This document shows, one piece after another, positions 42,991-49,722 of a stretch of DNA of 64,000 bases. Position 1 is the first letter of the stretch; each line of letters opens with the position of its first letter. Position numbers and translations under genes: made by a program. The notes beneath the pieces were generated by a model. It did no database searches. It saw nothing but the letters and a program-made list of their open reading frames with translations, and had not been told where the DNA came from. This stretch comes from RFTU01 sp046094505 (GTDB lineage Bacteria; Pseudomonadota; Gammaproteobacteria; Burkholderiales; Burkholderiaceae_C), in NCBI GenBank assembly GCA_046094505.1, contig JBJTHN010000088.1:1-64000 (forward strand). Reading direction: 5' to 3'.

Positions 42991-44354
42991 ACTGGGGTCG
43001 CTTGTTCCTTCGCATCCTGATCCTGGTGACCGCTACGGTCGCTGGAGAGGTGGTAGGCGTGCGCCTGGGCGTTTCGGTCTTGGGAGGCCTGGTGGGTCTG
43101 AGCACCGTGGCCACGCTGTGGGCGCTGCGTGAAGAGTGGCGCAGCCTGCGCCTGATCGACTGGCTCAAGCGCGATTCTGATGCGCCAGCGCCCACCCTGC
43201 CGGGCCGGTGGGGCGACGTGGCTTACCACGCCGAAAAGGCCCTGCGCGCGCGTGAGCGAGACCTGTCCGCTGCTTATGCGGACCAAGCGCAGTTTCTGCA
43301 GGCTTTTGATGCCACGCCCAATGGCGTGTTGCTCTTGGACTCTGCGCACCACGTGGTGTGGTGCAACCGGGTGGCCGCTGACCACTTCGGCCTCGACCCT
43401 GATCGCGACCGGTTGCAGCTCATCACCAACCTGGTCCGGCAGCCGCTCTTTGTCGACTACCTCTTGGGCGAGGACCACGAGGAGCCGCTGCTCATGGGCA
43501 GCCCACGACATCAAGGCAGCCTGAGCATCCTGATCCGCCGTTATGCCGCCGACCGTTCCATGGTGTTGCTGCAGGACGTTTCGGCGCGGGAGCAGGCAGA
43601 CGCCATGCGGCGGGAGTTTGTGTCTCATGTTTCCCATGAGATTCGCACCCCTTTGACGGTTTTGTCGGGTTTTGTGGAAACCTTGCAATCCTTGGACCTG
43701 GACCGTGGCGAGCGCGACCGCATCCTGAGCTTGATGCGCCAGCAGTCCCAGCGCATGCAAGGCCTGGTCTCAGACCTGCTGGTCTTGGCGCGTCTGGAGG
43801 GCAGTCCCCGGCCCGCGGTAGACCGCTGGGTCGAGCTCGACGGCCTGCTGGCCAGGATCGAGGCGGAGGTGCACAGTGTTTCCGCGGGCCATCACCGCAT
43901 CGTGTTCCCACAGCCCACACACCTGGCCTTGGCGGGGCAGGAGAGCGAATTGCACAGCGCCATCGGCAACCTGGTGCTCAACGCGGCGCGCTACACGCCT
44001 GAAGGCGGCGAGATCCGCATCGAGGCGCAAGTCAACACCGATGGCCACGCGCTCATTGCAGTGCAGGACAGCGGTATCGGCATCGCGCGGGAACACATCC
44101 CACGCCTGACCCAGCGCTTTTACCGCGTGGACCCCAGCCGCTCTCGCGAAACCGGCGGCACGGGCTTGGGCTTGGCCATCGTCAAGCACGCCATACAGCG
44201 GCACGGGGGCGAGTTGCTGATCGAAAGCGAACTCGGGCGCGGCTCGCGCTTCACCCTTCGGGTGCCTTCGGCTCGGGTGAAGCTGCTGGGCCCGTGCGTC
44301 GGTACACCAGGGTTGCAAAGTAGCGCTCGGTCGGTCGACGAACCCGTTCACTGA
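42987..44354 (+). CDS. phoR: PhoR-type sensor histidine kinase
   Basis: Membrane sensor kinase of the phosphate regulon type, 455 residues. Two hydrophobic segments at the N-terminus (about residues 5-45, FLRILILVTATVAGEVV and LGVSVLGGLVGLSTVATLWA), a PAS domain (FDATPNGVLLLDSAHHVVWC), the H-box EFVSHVSHEIRTPLTVLSGF, N-box LVLNAARYTPEGGEI, and G-boxes VQDSGIGI and GGTGLGLAIVKHA. GTG at 42987 overlaps the glmM stop. The kinase normally has PhoB as partner; no phoB, phoU or pst gene is next to it. The last 30 residues run past the usual kinase end (FTLRVP) and overlap the opposite-strand gene by 104 bases. Confidence 0.9.
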   Translation: MNWGRLFLRILILVTATVAGEVVGVRLGVSVLGGLVGLSTVATLWALREEWRSLRLIDWLKRDSDAPAPTLPGRWGDVAYHAEKALRARERDLSAAYADQAQFLQAFDATPNGVLLLDSAHHVVWCNRVAADHFGLDPDRDRLQLITNLVRQPLFVDYLLGEDHEEPLLMGSPRHQGSLSILIRRYAADRSMVLLQDVSAREQADAMRREFVSHVSHEIRTPLTVLSGFVETLQSLDLDRGERDRILSLMRQQSQRMQGLVSDLLVLARLEGSPRPAVDRWVELDGLLARIEAEVHSVSAGHHRIVFPQPTHLALAGQESELHSAIGNLVLNAARYTPEGGEIRIEAQVNTDGHALIAVQDSGIGIAREHIPRLTQRFYRVDPSRSRETGGTGLGLAIVKHAIQRHGGELLIESELGRGSRFTLRVPSARVKLLGPCVGTPGLQSSARSVDEPVH

Positions 44355-45948
44355 AGGTCCATCCGTCCACGTCGGGTATCCCACCTTCGCGGCTTTCGGT
44401 TAGCAGCAGGATGGGGCAATCGGCGTTCAGTTGCGCCTGCTCGCGCGCATCCACCACCCAGCCCCCCTGGGCTTCCAGGGCCGCCACATAGGCCAAGGGC
44501 ATCTCGGGGGCTGCCAGGCAGGACGGCCTGCCCAACGGGCCTTCCAAGGCCTGTACCCAGGGTGTGAGGCTGCGGGTGTAGTCCAGCGGGTGCAGGAGCA
44601 GGGTCATGGCCAACAGCCAATTCAGCAGCACGCCGCCTGCGGGCAGCACGAGGCTCTTCCACAAGGCCTTGCGGTGCCGAGACGTGCGCCAGCGCACCAA
44701 CCACAACCACACGGCGCTGGCCGCCAGCCCCAACAAGAGCGCCAGGGCCTGGAAGTCCACCCGGTAGTCCGGCGCCACTGCCATGGCGTTGCGCAGCGGC
44801 GCCTGCGGCCAGCCCGTCTGCAGGGACAGGTACACAACCCAGACCCCCAAGGCCAGGGCGCTGAAGAAAAAGACGGAAAACCAGTCCACGGCCGCACTGC
44901 CGCTGCGGCTGAGCGTGGGCAGGGCGAACGCAGCCAGCACGGCAATGCCTGGCAAGGCCAACAGCAGGGTCCGGTCCGATCCCCCCACCACCAGGGTTTG
45001 AAGCAGCGGCAACAGCGCCAAGAGGCTGGGCACGGCCATGTGCCGACGCGCCCACTGCCGCCTCCAGCGCCACATGGTCAGCAAGGCCAAGGGGGCTGTG
45101 GGCCAGGTGAACCAGGCCAGCAGGCGCAGCAGCTGCAGGCCGTCGGCAGCTTCGTCCGGCCAATCCAGGGTGGCCCGAAAGGTGTGCAGCTCCAGGCCCA
45201 AGATGCCGGCCAGCAAAGTGCCGGCCGCCACCCACCACCGCATGGGGGCCAGAGCGGGGTCTTCCGATCTCAGGCACACCAGGGCAGCCATCAAGCCGCA
45301 GGCCAAGGCCAGCTCCGCGGCACCGGAGGCCGACAGCAGCGCCAAGCCAAGGAGCGCCATCAAACCGGCCTGCCAGCCCCGCTGGGCCGGCAGGGCCAAA
45401 GCCCACAGGATCAGGCACACCGAACTGAGCTGCATCAGCTCCGGCGTGGTTTCATGTCCCAGCTGCAACAGCCCCAGGGTGGCCATGAAGGCCAGCAAGG
45501 CGCCATCGGCCAGCGAGCGGGCATAGTCCTTGGGGGCGGCCTCGCCCCCGAAGGCAAAGGCCACCGGCAGCGCGGCCTGTGTGCGGGCCAGGCGGTAGGT
45601 GGCGTACCAAATGAGGGCCATATTGGCCCCCAAGAGCAGCACAAAGGGCAGTCGCGCGGCAAACGGGGCATACACACCCAAGGGTGTGAGGGCGGCGATG
45701 AAGATGGCACCCAGGGCATGGGCGGGCAGCGAAGCGTGCACCGAAACCATGCCCAGGGTCGGCTCCAGCCAGGAGGTTCGGCCTTCGGCCATGGCCAACA
45801 TCACGCCGTAGGCGGTCAGGTCCGCGTTTCGCCAAGGGTCACGACCGATGAGGCCGGGCAACAGGTACACGGCAGCCATCAGCCACAGGGCCACGCGCGG
45901 CAAACGCTGTGCGGCGTCTTTGGTGACCAGGGCTGGTGTGGTGATCAT
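44251..45948 (-). CDS. ArnT/GT39-like membrane glycosyltransferase
   Basis: Large inner-membrane protein resembling the ArnT/PMT (GT-C fold) glycosyltransferases that move a lipid-linked sugar to an envelope acceptor, 565 residues. About 11-13 hydrophobic segments are visible. The first periplasmic loop shows LIGRDPWRNADLTAYGVMLA, the position of the catalytic Asp in GT-C enzymes. The C-terminal third is a periplasmic domain (APEMPLAYVAALEAQGG, CPILLLTESREGG). The start at 45948 matches the first membrane segment; upstream codons hold the rpmE2 terminator. The 3' end overlaps phoR antisense by 104 bases. Sugar and acceptor are unknown. Confidence 0.8.
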   Translation of the reverse strand: MITTPALVTKDAAQRLPRVALWLMAAVYLLPGLIGRDPWRNADLTAYGVMLAMAEGRTSWLEPTLGMVSVHASLPAHALGAIFIAALTPLGVYAPFAARLPFVLLLGANMALIWYATYRLARTQAALPVAFAFGGEAAPKDYARSLADGALLAFMATLGLLQLGHETTPELMQLSSVCLILWALALPAQRGWQAGLMALLGLALLSASGAAELALACGLMAALVCLRSEDPALAPMRWWVAAGTLLAGILGLELHTFRATLDWPDEAADGLQLLRLLAWFTWPTAPLALLTMWRWRRQWARRHMAVPSLLALLPLLQTLVVGGSDRTLLLALPGIAVLAAFALPTLSRSGSAAVDWFSVFFFSALALGVWVVYLSLQTGWPQAPLRNAMAVAPDYRVDFQALALLLGLAASAVWLWLVRWRTSRHRKALWKSLVLPAGGVLLNWLLAMTLLLHPLDYTRSLTPWVQALEGPLGRPSCLAAPEMPLAYVAALEAQGGWVVDAREQAQLNADCPILLLTESREGGIPDVDGWTFSERVRRPTERYFATLVYRRTGPAASPEPKAPEG

Positions 45949-45980
45949 GGCCGCATCATGCCAAGAAGTGCAGCCACATG

Positions 45981-46005
45981 AAAAAGGGCAGCCTTGGCTG
46001 CCCTT
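45981..46005 (-). terminator. Terminator of the rho-rpmE2 unit
   Basis: AAGGGCAGCC at 45984-45993 pairs with GGCTGCCCTT at 45996-46005; on the minus strand the stem is followed by TTTTT (A-run 45981-45985). It lies 31 bases after the rpmE2 stop and just before the glycosyltransferase start. Confidence 0.85.
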
Positions 46006-46035
46006 GTACGGAGGCTCGCGCCACAAGCCGATCGC

Positions 46036-46290
46036 TTACTTCTTGAGGTGAGCAAACTTGTTGCGGAACTTCTCCACGCGGCCGCCGAGGTTGTCCACGC
46101 TCTTTTGCGTACCCGTGTAGAAGGGGTGAGACTCGCTGGTGGTTTCCAGCTTCATGAGGGGCAACTCACGGCCGTCGTCCATCTTCACGGTCTCCTTGGT
46201 CTGCACGCACGAGCGCGTGACGAACTTGAAGCCGTTGGACAGGTCCACGAAGCACACGTCGCGGTAGTTGGGGTGGATGCCTTCTTTCAT
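46036..46290 (-). CDS. rpmE2: Ribosomal protein L31 type B
   Basis: Large-subunit ribosomal protein L31, type B, 84 residues. It begins MKEGIHPNYRDVCFVDLSNG and contains SHPFYTG, the hallmark of the family, then RVEKFRNKFAHLKK. The two CxxC zinc pairs of type A L31 are missing, though single Cys residues occur in VCFVD and TRSCVQT. Type B paralogues replace type A under zinc limitation in many bacteria; in Burkholderiales type B is often the only form. The ATG at 46290 is where the family begins. It follows rho in the same direction. Confidence 0.95.
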   Translation of the reverse strand: MKEGIHPNYRDVCFVDLSNGFKFVTRSCVQTKETVKMDDGRELPLMKLETTSESHPFYTGTQKSVDNLGGRVEKFRNKFAHLKK

Positions 46291-46377
46291 GGGGTCGCCT
46301 TTAACCTTTGTTCGGGGTGGTGGGCAGCCACGCGGCCTTGATGCTGCGCACTTGCCTTCAGGAACGGTGAACCGCGC

Positions 46378-46383
46378 ATTGTA
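46378..46383 (-). promoter_or_regulatory. Candidate -10 element of rpmE2
   Basis: Reads TACAAT on the minus strand, 87 bases before the rpmE2 start and 45 bases after the rho stop. The matching -35 position (46401-46406) reads GGTCTA, which is a poor match. Confidence 0.4.
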
Positions 46384-46427
46384 GCGCCAAAACCCGGGGC
46401 TAGACCAGTCGCCGGCCGGTCTTGGCA

Positions 46428-47690
46428 TCAGCCGCCACGGCGCATCATGTCGAAGAAGTCCAGGTTGTTCTTGGTGGCCTTCATCTTGTCGAGCACGAAC
46501 TCCATCGCCTCGATTTCGTCCATGTTGTACAGCAGCTTGCGCAAGATCCAGGTCTTTTGCAGGATTTCGGGCTTGAGCAACAACTCTTCGCGCCGGGTGC
46601 CGGTCTTGTTGATGAGGATGGACGGGTACACCCGCTTTTCGGCCATCCGGCGGTCCAAGTGGATTTCGCAGTTGCCGGTGCCCTTGAACTCTTCGTAGAT
46701 CACCTCGTCCATCTTCGATCCGGTGTCGATGAGCGCGGTGCCGATGATGGTCAGGCTGCCGCCTTCTTCCACGTTGCGGGCGGCGCCGAAGAAGCGCTTG
46801 GGCCGCTGCAGGGCGTTGGCATCCACGCCGCCGGTCAGAACCTTGCCGGAGGACGGCAACACGTTGTTGTACGCGCGGGCCAGACGGGTGATGGAGTCCA
46901 GCAGGATCACCACGTCCTTCTTCAGTTCGACCAGGCGCTTGGCGCGCTCAATCACCATCTCGGCCACCTGCACATGGCGCGCAGCGGGCTCGTCAAAGGT
47001 GGAGGAGATCACTTCGCCGCGCACGCCACGCACCATTTCCGTGACTTCTTCGGGGCGCTCGTCCACCAGCAGCACGATCAGGTGGATGTCCGGGTGATTG
47101 GCCACCAGTGCATGGGCAATCTGCTTCATCATGACCGTCTTGCCGGTCTTGGGCTGGGCCACCAGCAAGGCCCGTTGGCCTTTGCCAATCGGGGCGATCA
47201 GGTCAATGATGCGGCTGGTGATGTTTTCTTCAGCCTTGATGTCGCGCTCGAGCTTGAACTGCTCCTTGGGGAACAAGGGCGTCAAGTTCTCAAACATGAT
47301 CTTGTGCTTGTTTTCCTCGGGAGAAAGGCCGTTGACGCGGTCAACCTTGACCAGCGCAAAGTAGCGTTCGCCGTCTTTGGGAACCCGAACCTCGCCTTCG
47401 ATCATGTCGCCGGTGTGCAGGTTGAAGCGGCGGATCTGGCTGGGCGAGAGGTAGATGTCGTCGGTGGACGCCATGTAGGAGGTGTCGGGGGAGCGCAGGA
47501 AGCCGAAGCCGTCGGGCAAGACTTCCAGGACGCCGTCGCCGAACACCTGTTCGCCGGCCTTGGCCCGTTTCTTCATGATCGCAAACATCAACTCCTGCTT
47601 GCGCATGCGGGAGACGTTTTCGATTTCCAGGGCTTCACCTTGCTTGATGAGCTCGGAAACGTGCTGGGCTTTGAGTTCTGAAAGGTGCAT
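46428..47690 (-). CDS. rho: Transcription termination factor Rho
   Basis: Hexameric RNA-dependent ATPase that ends transcription, 420 residues, normal length. The N-terminal RNA-binding domain opens MHLSELKAQHVSELIKQGE and has the cold-shock fold part DGFGFLRSPDTSYMASTDDI. The ATPase has the P-loop IGKGQRALLVAQPKTGKTVM, Walker B VILLDSITRLARAYN, the Q-loop and the R-loop KVLTGGVDANALQRPKRFFG. The ATG at 47690 starts the conserved sequence. A 233-base structured leader separates it from trxA. Confidence 0.97.
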   Translation of the reverse strand: MHLSELKAQHVSELIKQGEALEIENVSRMRKQELMFAIMKKRAKAGEQVFGDGVLEVLPDGFGFLRSPDTSYMASTDDIYLSPSQIRRFNLHTGDMIEGEVRVPKDGERYFALVKVDRVNGLSPEENKHKIMFENLTPLFPKEQFKLERDIKAEENITSRIIDLIAPIGKGQRALLVAQPKTGKTVMMKQIAHALVANHPDIHLIVLLVDERPEEVTEMVRGVRGEVISSTFDEPAARHVQVAEMVIERAKRLVELKKDVVILLDSITRLARAYNNVLPSSGKVLTGGVDANALQRPKRFFGAARNVEEGGSLTIIGTALIDTGSKMDEVIYEEFKGTGNCEIHLDRRMAEKRVYPSILINKTGTRREELLLKPEILQKTWILRKLLYNMDEIEAMEFVLDKMKATKNNLDFFDMMRRGG

Positions 47691-47754
47691 AAGAGGGCTG
47701 CCGCAAGTGAGCAACGGACCGGAGAGTCGGTGCAGGACCCCAGGAGGCCAGAGG

Positions 47755-47772
47755 GCAGGCCATCGGGCCTGC
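47755..47772. repeat. 18-bp palindromic element, copy 1 (rho leader)
   Basis: GCAGGCCATCGGGCCTGC: a 7-bp perfect hairpin with ATCG loop. A second copy differing at one base lies at 48481-48498. AGGAGGCC lies beside both copies. Confidence 0.7.
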
Positions 47773-47800
47773 GCCACCACAGCGCAGTGGGTTTAGGAGG

Positions 47801-47867
47801 AAACGGCCGGCACGGGTGCGGGCTGCTGGGGCAAACGGCGGGAGGTCTGGTAGACCGCGGGCCGTTT
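47801..47867 (-). other. Structured rho leader with competing hairpins
   Basis: AAACGGC at 47833-47839 can pair with GCCGTTT at 47861-47867, enclosing a second hairpin GGTCT-GGT-AGACC (47844-47856). AAACGGCC at 47801-47808 is a full 8-base complement of GGCCGTTT at 47860-47867, so it can compete for the same arm. This lies in the rho leader on the minus strand; no U-run follows either form. rho is autoregulated in E. coli through its leader, so a regulatory role is plausible. Confidence 0.45.
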
Positions 47868-47923
47868 CGCCGATGGGGTTGCGCTGCGGCGCCCGTGGGC
47901 AGCCTTCAGCGCGGCTTGAGTGA

Positions 47924-48253
47924 TTATAGGTGCTTGTCGACGAGTTCGACGAGTTGGGCCTTGGACAAGGCGCCAACCTTGGTTTCGGCCAATTGTCCGC
48001 CCTTGAAAATCATCAAGGTGGGGATGCCACGGATGCCGAACTTGGCCGGGACCTCACGGTTTTCGTCCACGTTCATCTTCGCCACCTGCAGCCGCCCACT
48101 GTAGCTCTGCGCGATGTCGTCCAGGATGGGGGCGATCATCTTGCAAGGGCCGCACCATTCGGCCCAGTAGTCAACCAACACCGGGGTGGAGGCCTGGAGC
48201 ACATCGCCTTCAAAAGAGGCGTCGGAGATGTGTTTGATCAGTTCGCTGCTCAT
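47924..48253 (-). CDS. trxA: Thioredoxin 1
   Basis: Cytoplasmic disulfide reductase, 109 residues, normal length. The active site is VDYWAEWCGPCKMIAPILDD (Cys-Gly-Pro-Cys near residues 33-36). The cis-proline region is IRGIPTLMIFKGGQ. The ATG at 48253 begins MSSELIKHISDASFEGDVL, typical of betaproteobacterial TrxA. The trxA-rho gene order is conserved in many proteobacteria. The 268-base upstream region contains a hairpin (48282-48306) and the second palindrome copy but no evident coding sequence. Confidence 0.97.
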   Translation of the reverse strand: MSSELIKHISDASFEGDVLQASTPVLVDYWAEWCGPCKMIAPILDDIAQSYSGRLQVAKMNVDENREVPAKFGIRGIPTLMIFKGGQLAETKVGALSKAQLVELVDKHL

Positions 48254-48281
48254 GTTCCGAAGTGAATCCGGTGGATCAGAT

Positions 48282-48306
48282 CGGCACCTGACACGCCGAG
48301 GTGCCG
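48282..48306. other. Perfect 8-bp inverted repeat upstream of trxA
   Basis: CGGCACCT at 48282-48289 and AGGTGCCG at 48299-48306 form a stem with a 9-base loop, 29 bases before the trxA start on the minus strand. No T-run follows on either strand, so it is not a standard terminator; it could be an operator or a leader hairpin. Confidence 0.45.
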
Positions 48307-48480
48307 CATGCCGTTGAAGTGGACGGGGCGGGGCTGTGTGGGGTTCGCCGCCCGCATGCCCTTGACGGGTGACGAGCCTGACCCCGGCACTGGGTTCGCC
48401 GGTTAGGGCTGCTTGGTTCCCCACCTGACCCGATTGGCCGTGTTCCCATGCGAGGAGGCCCGTCGCTGCCGATTGTAGGG

Positions 48481-48498
48481 GCAGGGCATCGGGCCTGC
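48481..48498. repeat. 18-bp palindromic element, copy 2 (before trxA)
   Basis: GCAGGGCATCGGGCCTGC, 17 of 18 bases identical to the copy at 47755-47772; one stem position is a G-G mismatch. It lies 23 bases after the stop of the PurM-like gene. Confidence 0.65.
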
Positions 48499-48521
48499 AG
48501 GAGGCCCCCAATAGACCATGC

Positions 48522-49673
48522 TCAGCGCAGCTGCAGATCGTCGGCGCTGTAGCGCAGGCCCAACGGTTCGACCAACAGTTGCTTGGGCCCCGTCTCGACC
48601 ATGCCGGCCACCCAGGCCTGAACACCACAGGCTTGGGCCACCGCCACGGTGGCCTGGGCCTGCTCTTGGGGCACGAAATAGGCGAAGCCTGCGCCCATGT
48701 TCAGGGTGGAATAGGCCTCTTGGTTGTCCAGACAGGCCTGTTCTTGAATGAAGCGCAGCACCGGCGGCACCGGTGGAACGGTGTGGATGCGGTACGTCAG
48801 GGCTGCGGGGTGGCGCAGCAGCTTGCGCCACCCGTGGCCGGTGACATTGACGCAGTACACAGGCTGGATACCCGCCTTGGCCAAGGCTTCGCTCACCGGT
48901 GAATAGAGCACCGTGGGCGAGAGCAGACCTTCACCGTAGCTCATCCCGTCGTCCAGCGGCGTCAAGTAGCCCTGGGCAAGGCGTTCGGACAGGCTGCGGG
49001 CCAGGCTCAGGCCGTTGGCATGGATGCCGCTGGAGGCCAGGAGCACGATGGCATGGCCGGCTTGCAGCTGCTCGCCCAGGCTCAAACGGCTCTTGGGGCT
49101 GACGATGCCCGTGCACGACGCGGCCAGGTCGATGCGGCCACTTTCCACGATGCCGGCCAGGGAGGGTGTTTCCCCGCCGCCCCAGGCCACGCCACAGTGG
49201 TCGCACGCCCGTTTCCAACCCTCCACAAGCGCGCGAGCCCGGTCGCTGTCGGCAAACCATTGGCTTCCTCCTGCCGCCCAATAGGCTTGCACCACCAGCG
49301 GCGTGGCGCCCACGGTGATGAGGTCGTTGACCGCCATGGCGATGGTGTCCTGCGCGATGCCGTCGTACCAGCTGCGGCCGGTCAGGGCCTGCATTTCATC
49401 GGCCACCAGCGCTTTGGATCCTAGGCATTCGACGATGCTGGCCAGGTAGAACGGGCCGACATCCACGACATAGGCCGACTCACCGCGCGACGAGGCCACC
49501 TCACGGATGCCATGGCCCAGGAGATGGCTGGCGGTCTGCGCAGCAGCGCGCTGCGCCGTCACCTTCAAAGGGTCGATGAGCTCGTAGTTGACGCCGGCCT
49601 GCTCATAGGTCAGGGGCGGGTGGGCAGAAGGCGAGGGCTGTGTGGGCACGGGTGCGGTTGCCAAGGCTGGCAT
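48522..49673 (-). CDS. Divergent PurM/AIR-synthase family protein
   Basis: Member of the PurM (AIR synthase) fold family, 383 residues from the ATG at 49673; a GTG at 49709 would add 12. Shared features: LTYEQAGVNYELIDPLK at the N-terminus, IAMAVNDLITVGATPLVVQA (PurM MSVNDI region), CGVAWGGGETPSLAGIV, SSGIHANGLSLARSLSERL, SPTVLYSPVSEAL and NVTGHGWRKLLRHP. The PurM nucleotide loop GTDGVGTK is replaced by VVDVGPFYLASIVECLGSKA, so true aminoimidazole ribonucleotide synthase activity is doubtful. It is a paralogue of unknown function, perhaps another ATP-dependent step. Divergent from dnaX with 49 bases between starts. Confidence 0.8.
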   Translation of the reverse strand: MPALATAPVPTQPSPSAHPPLTYEQAGVNYELIDPLKVTAQRAAAQTASHLLGHGIREVASSRGESAYVVDVGPFYLASIVECLGSKALVADEMQALTGRSWYDGIAQDTIAMAVNDLITVGATPLVVQAYWAAGGSQWFADSDRARALVEGWKRACDHCGVAWGGGETPSLAGIVESGRIDLAASCTGIVSPKSRLSLGEQLQAGHAIVLLASSGIHANGLSLARSLSERLAQGYLTPLDDGMSYGEGLLSPTVLYSPVSEALAKAGIQPVYCVNVTGHGWRKLLRHPAALTYRIHTVPPVPPVLRFIQEQACLDNQEAYSTLNMGAGFAYFVPQEQAQATVAVAQACGVQAWVAGMVETGPKQLLVEPLGLRYSADDLQLR

Positions 49674-49710
49674 GAGGGGCGCGATGCAGCGATTATCCGG
49701 CACCGCCACA

Positions 49711-49716
49711 TAGAAT
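49711..49716 (+). promoter_or_regulatory. Candidate -10 element of dnaX, 6 bases before its ATG
   Basis: TAGAAT is six bases before the dnaX start; no Shine-Dalgarno is present, suggesting a leaderless message. The -35 position is not recognisable. Confidence 0.45.
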
Positions 49717-49722
49717 CTGCCG

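Noticed and set aside
48254..48521. Possible small gene in the trxA-PurM-like gap
   Set aside because: Open frames here lack starts with ribosome binding sites and recognisable sequence; the stretch looks like leader and promoter DNA with hairpins.
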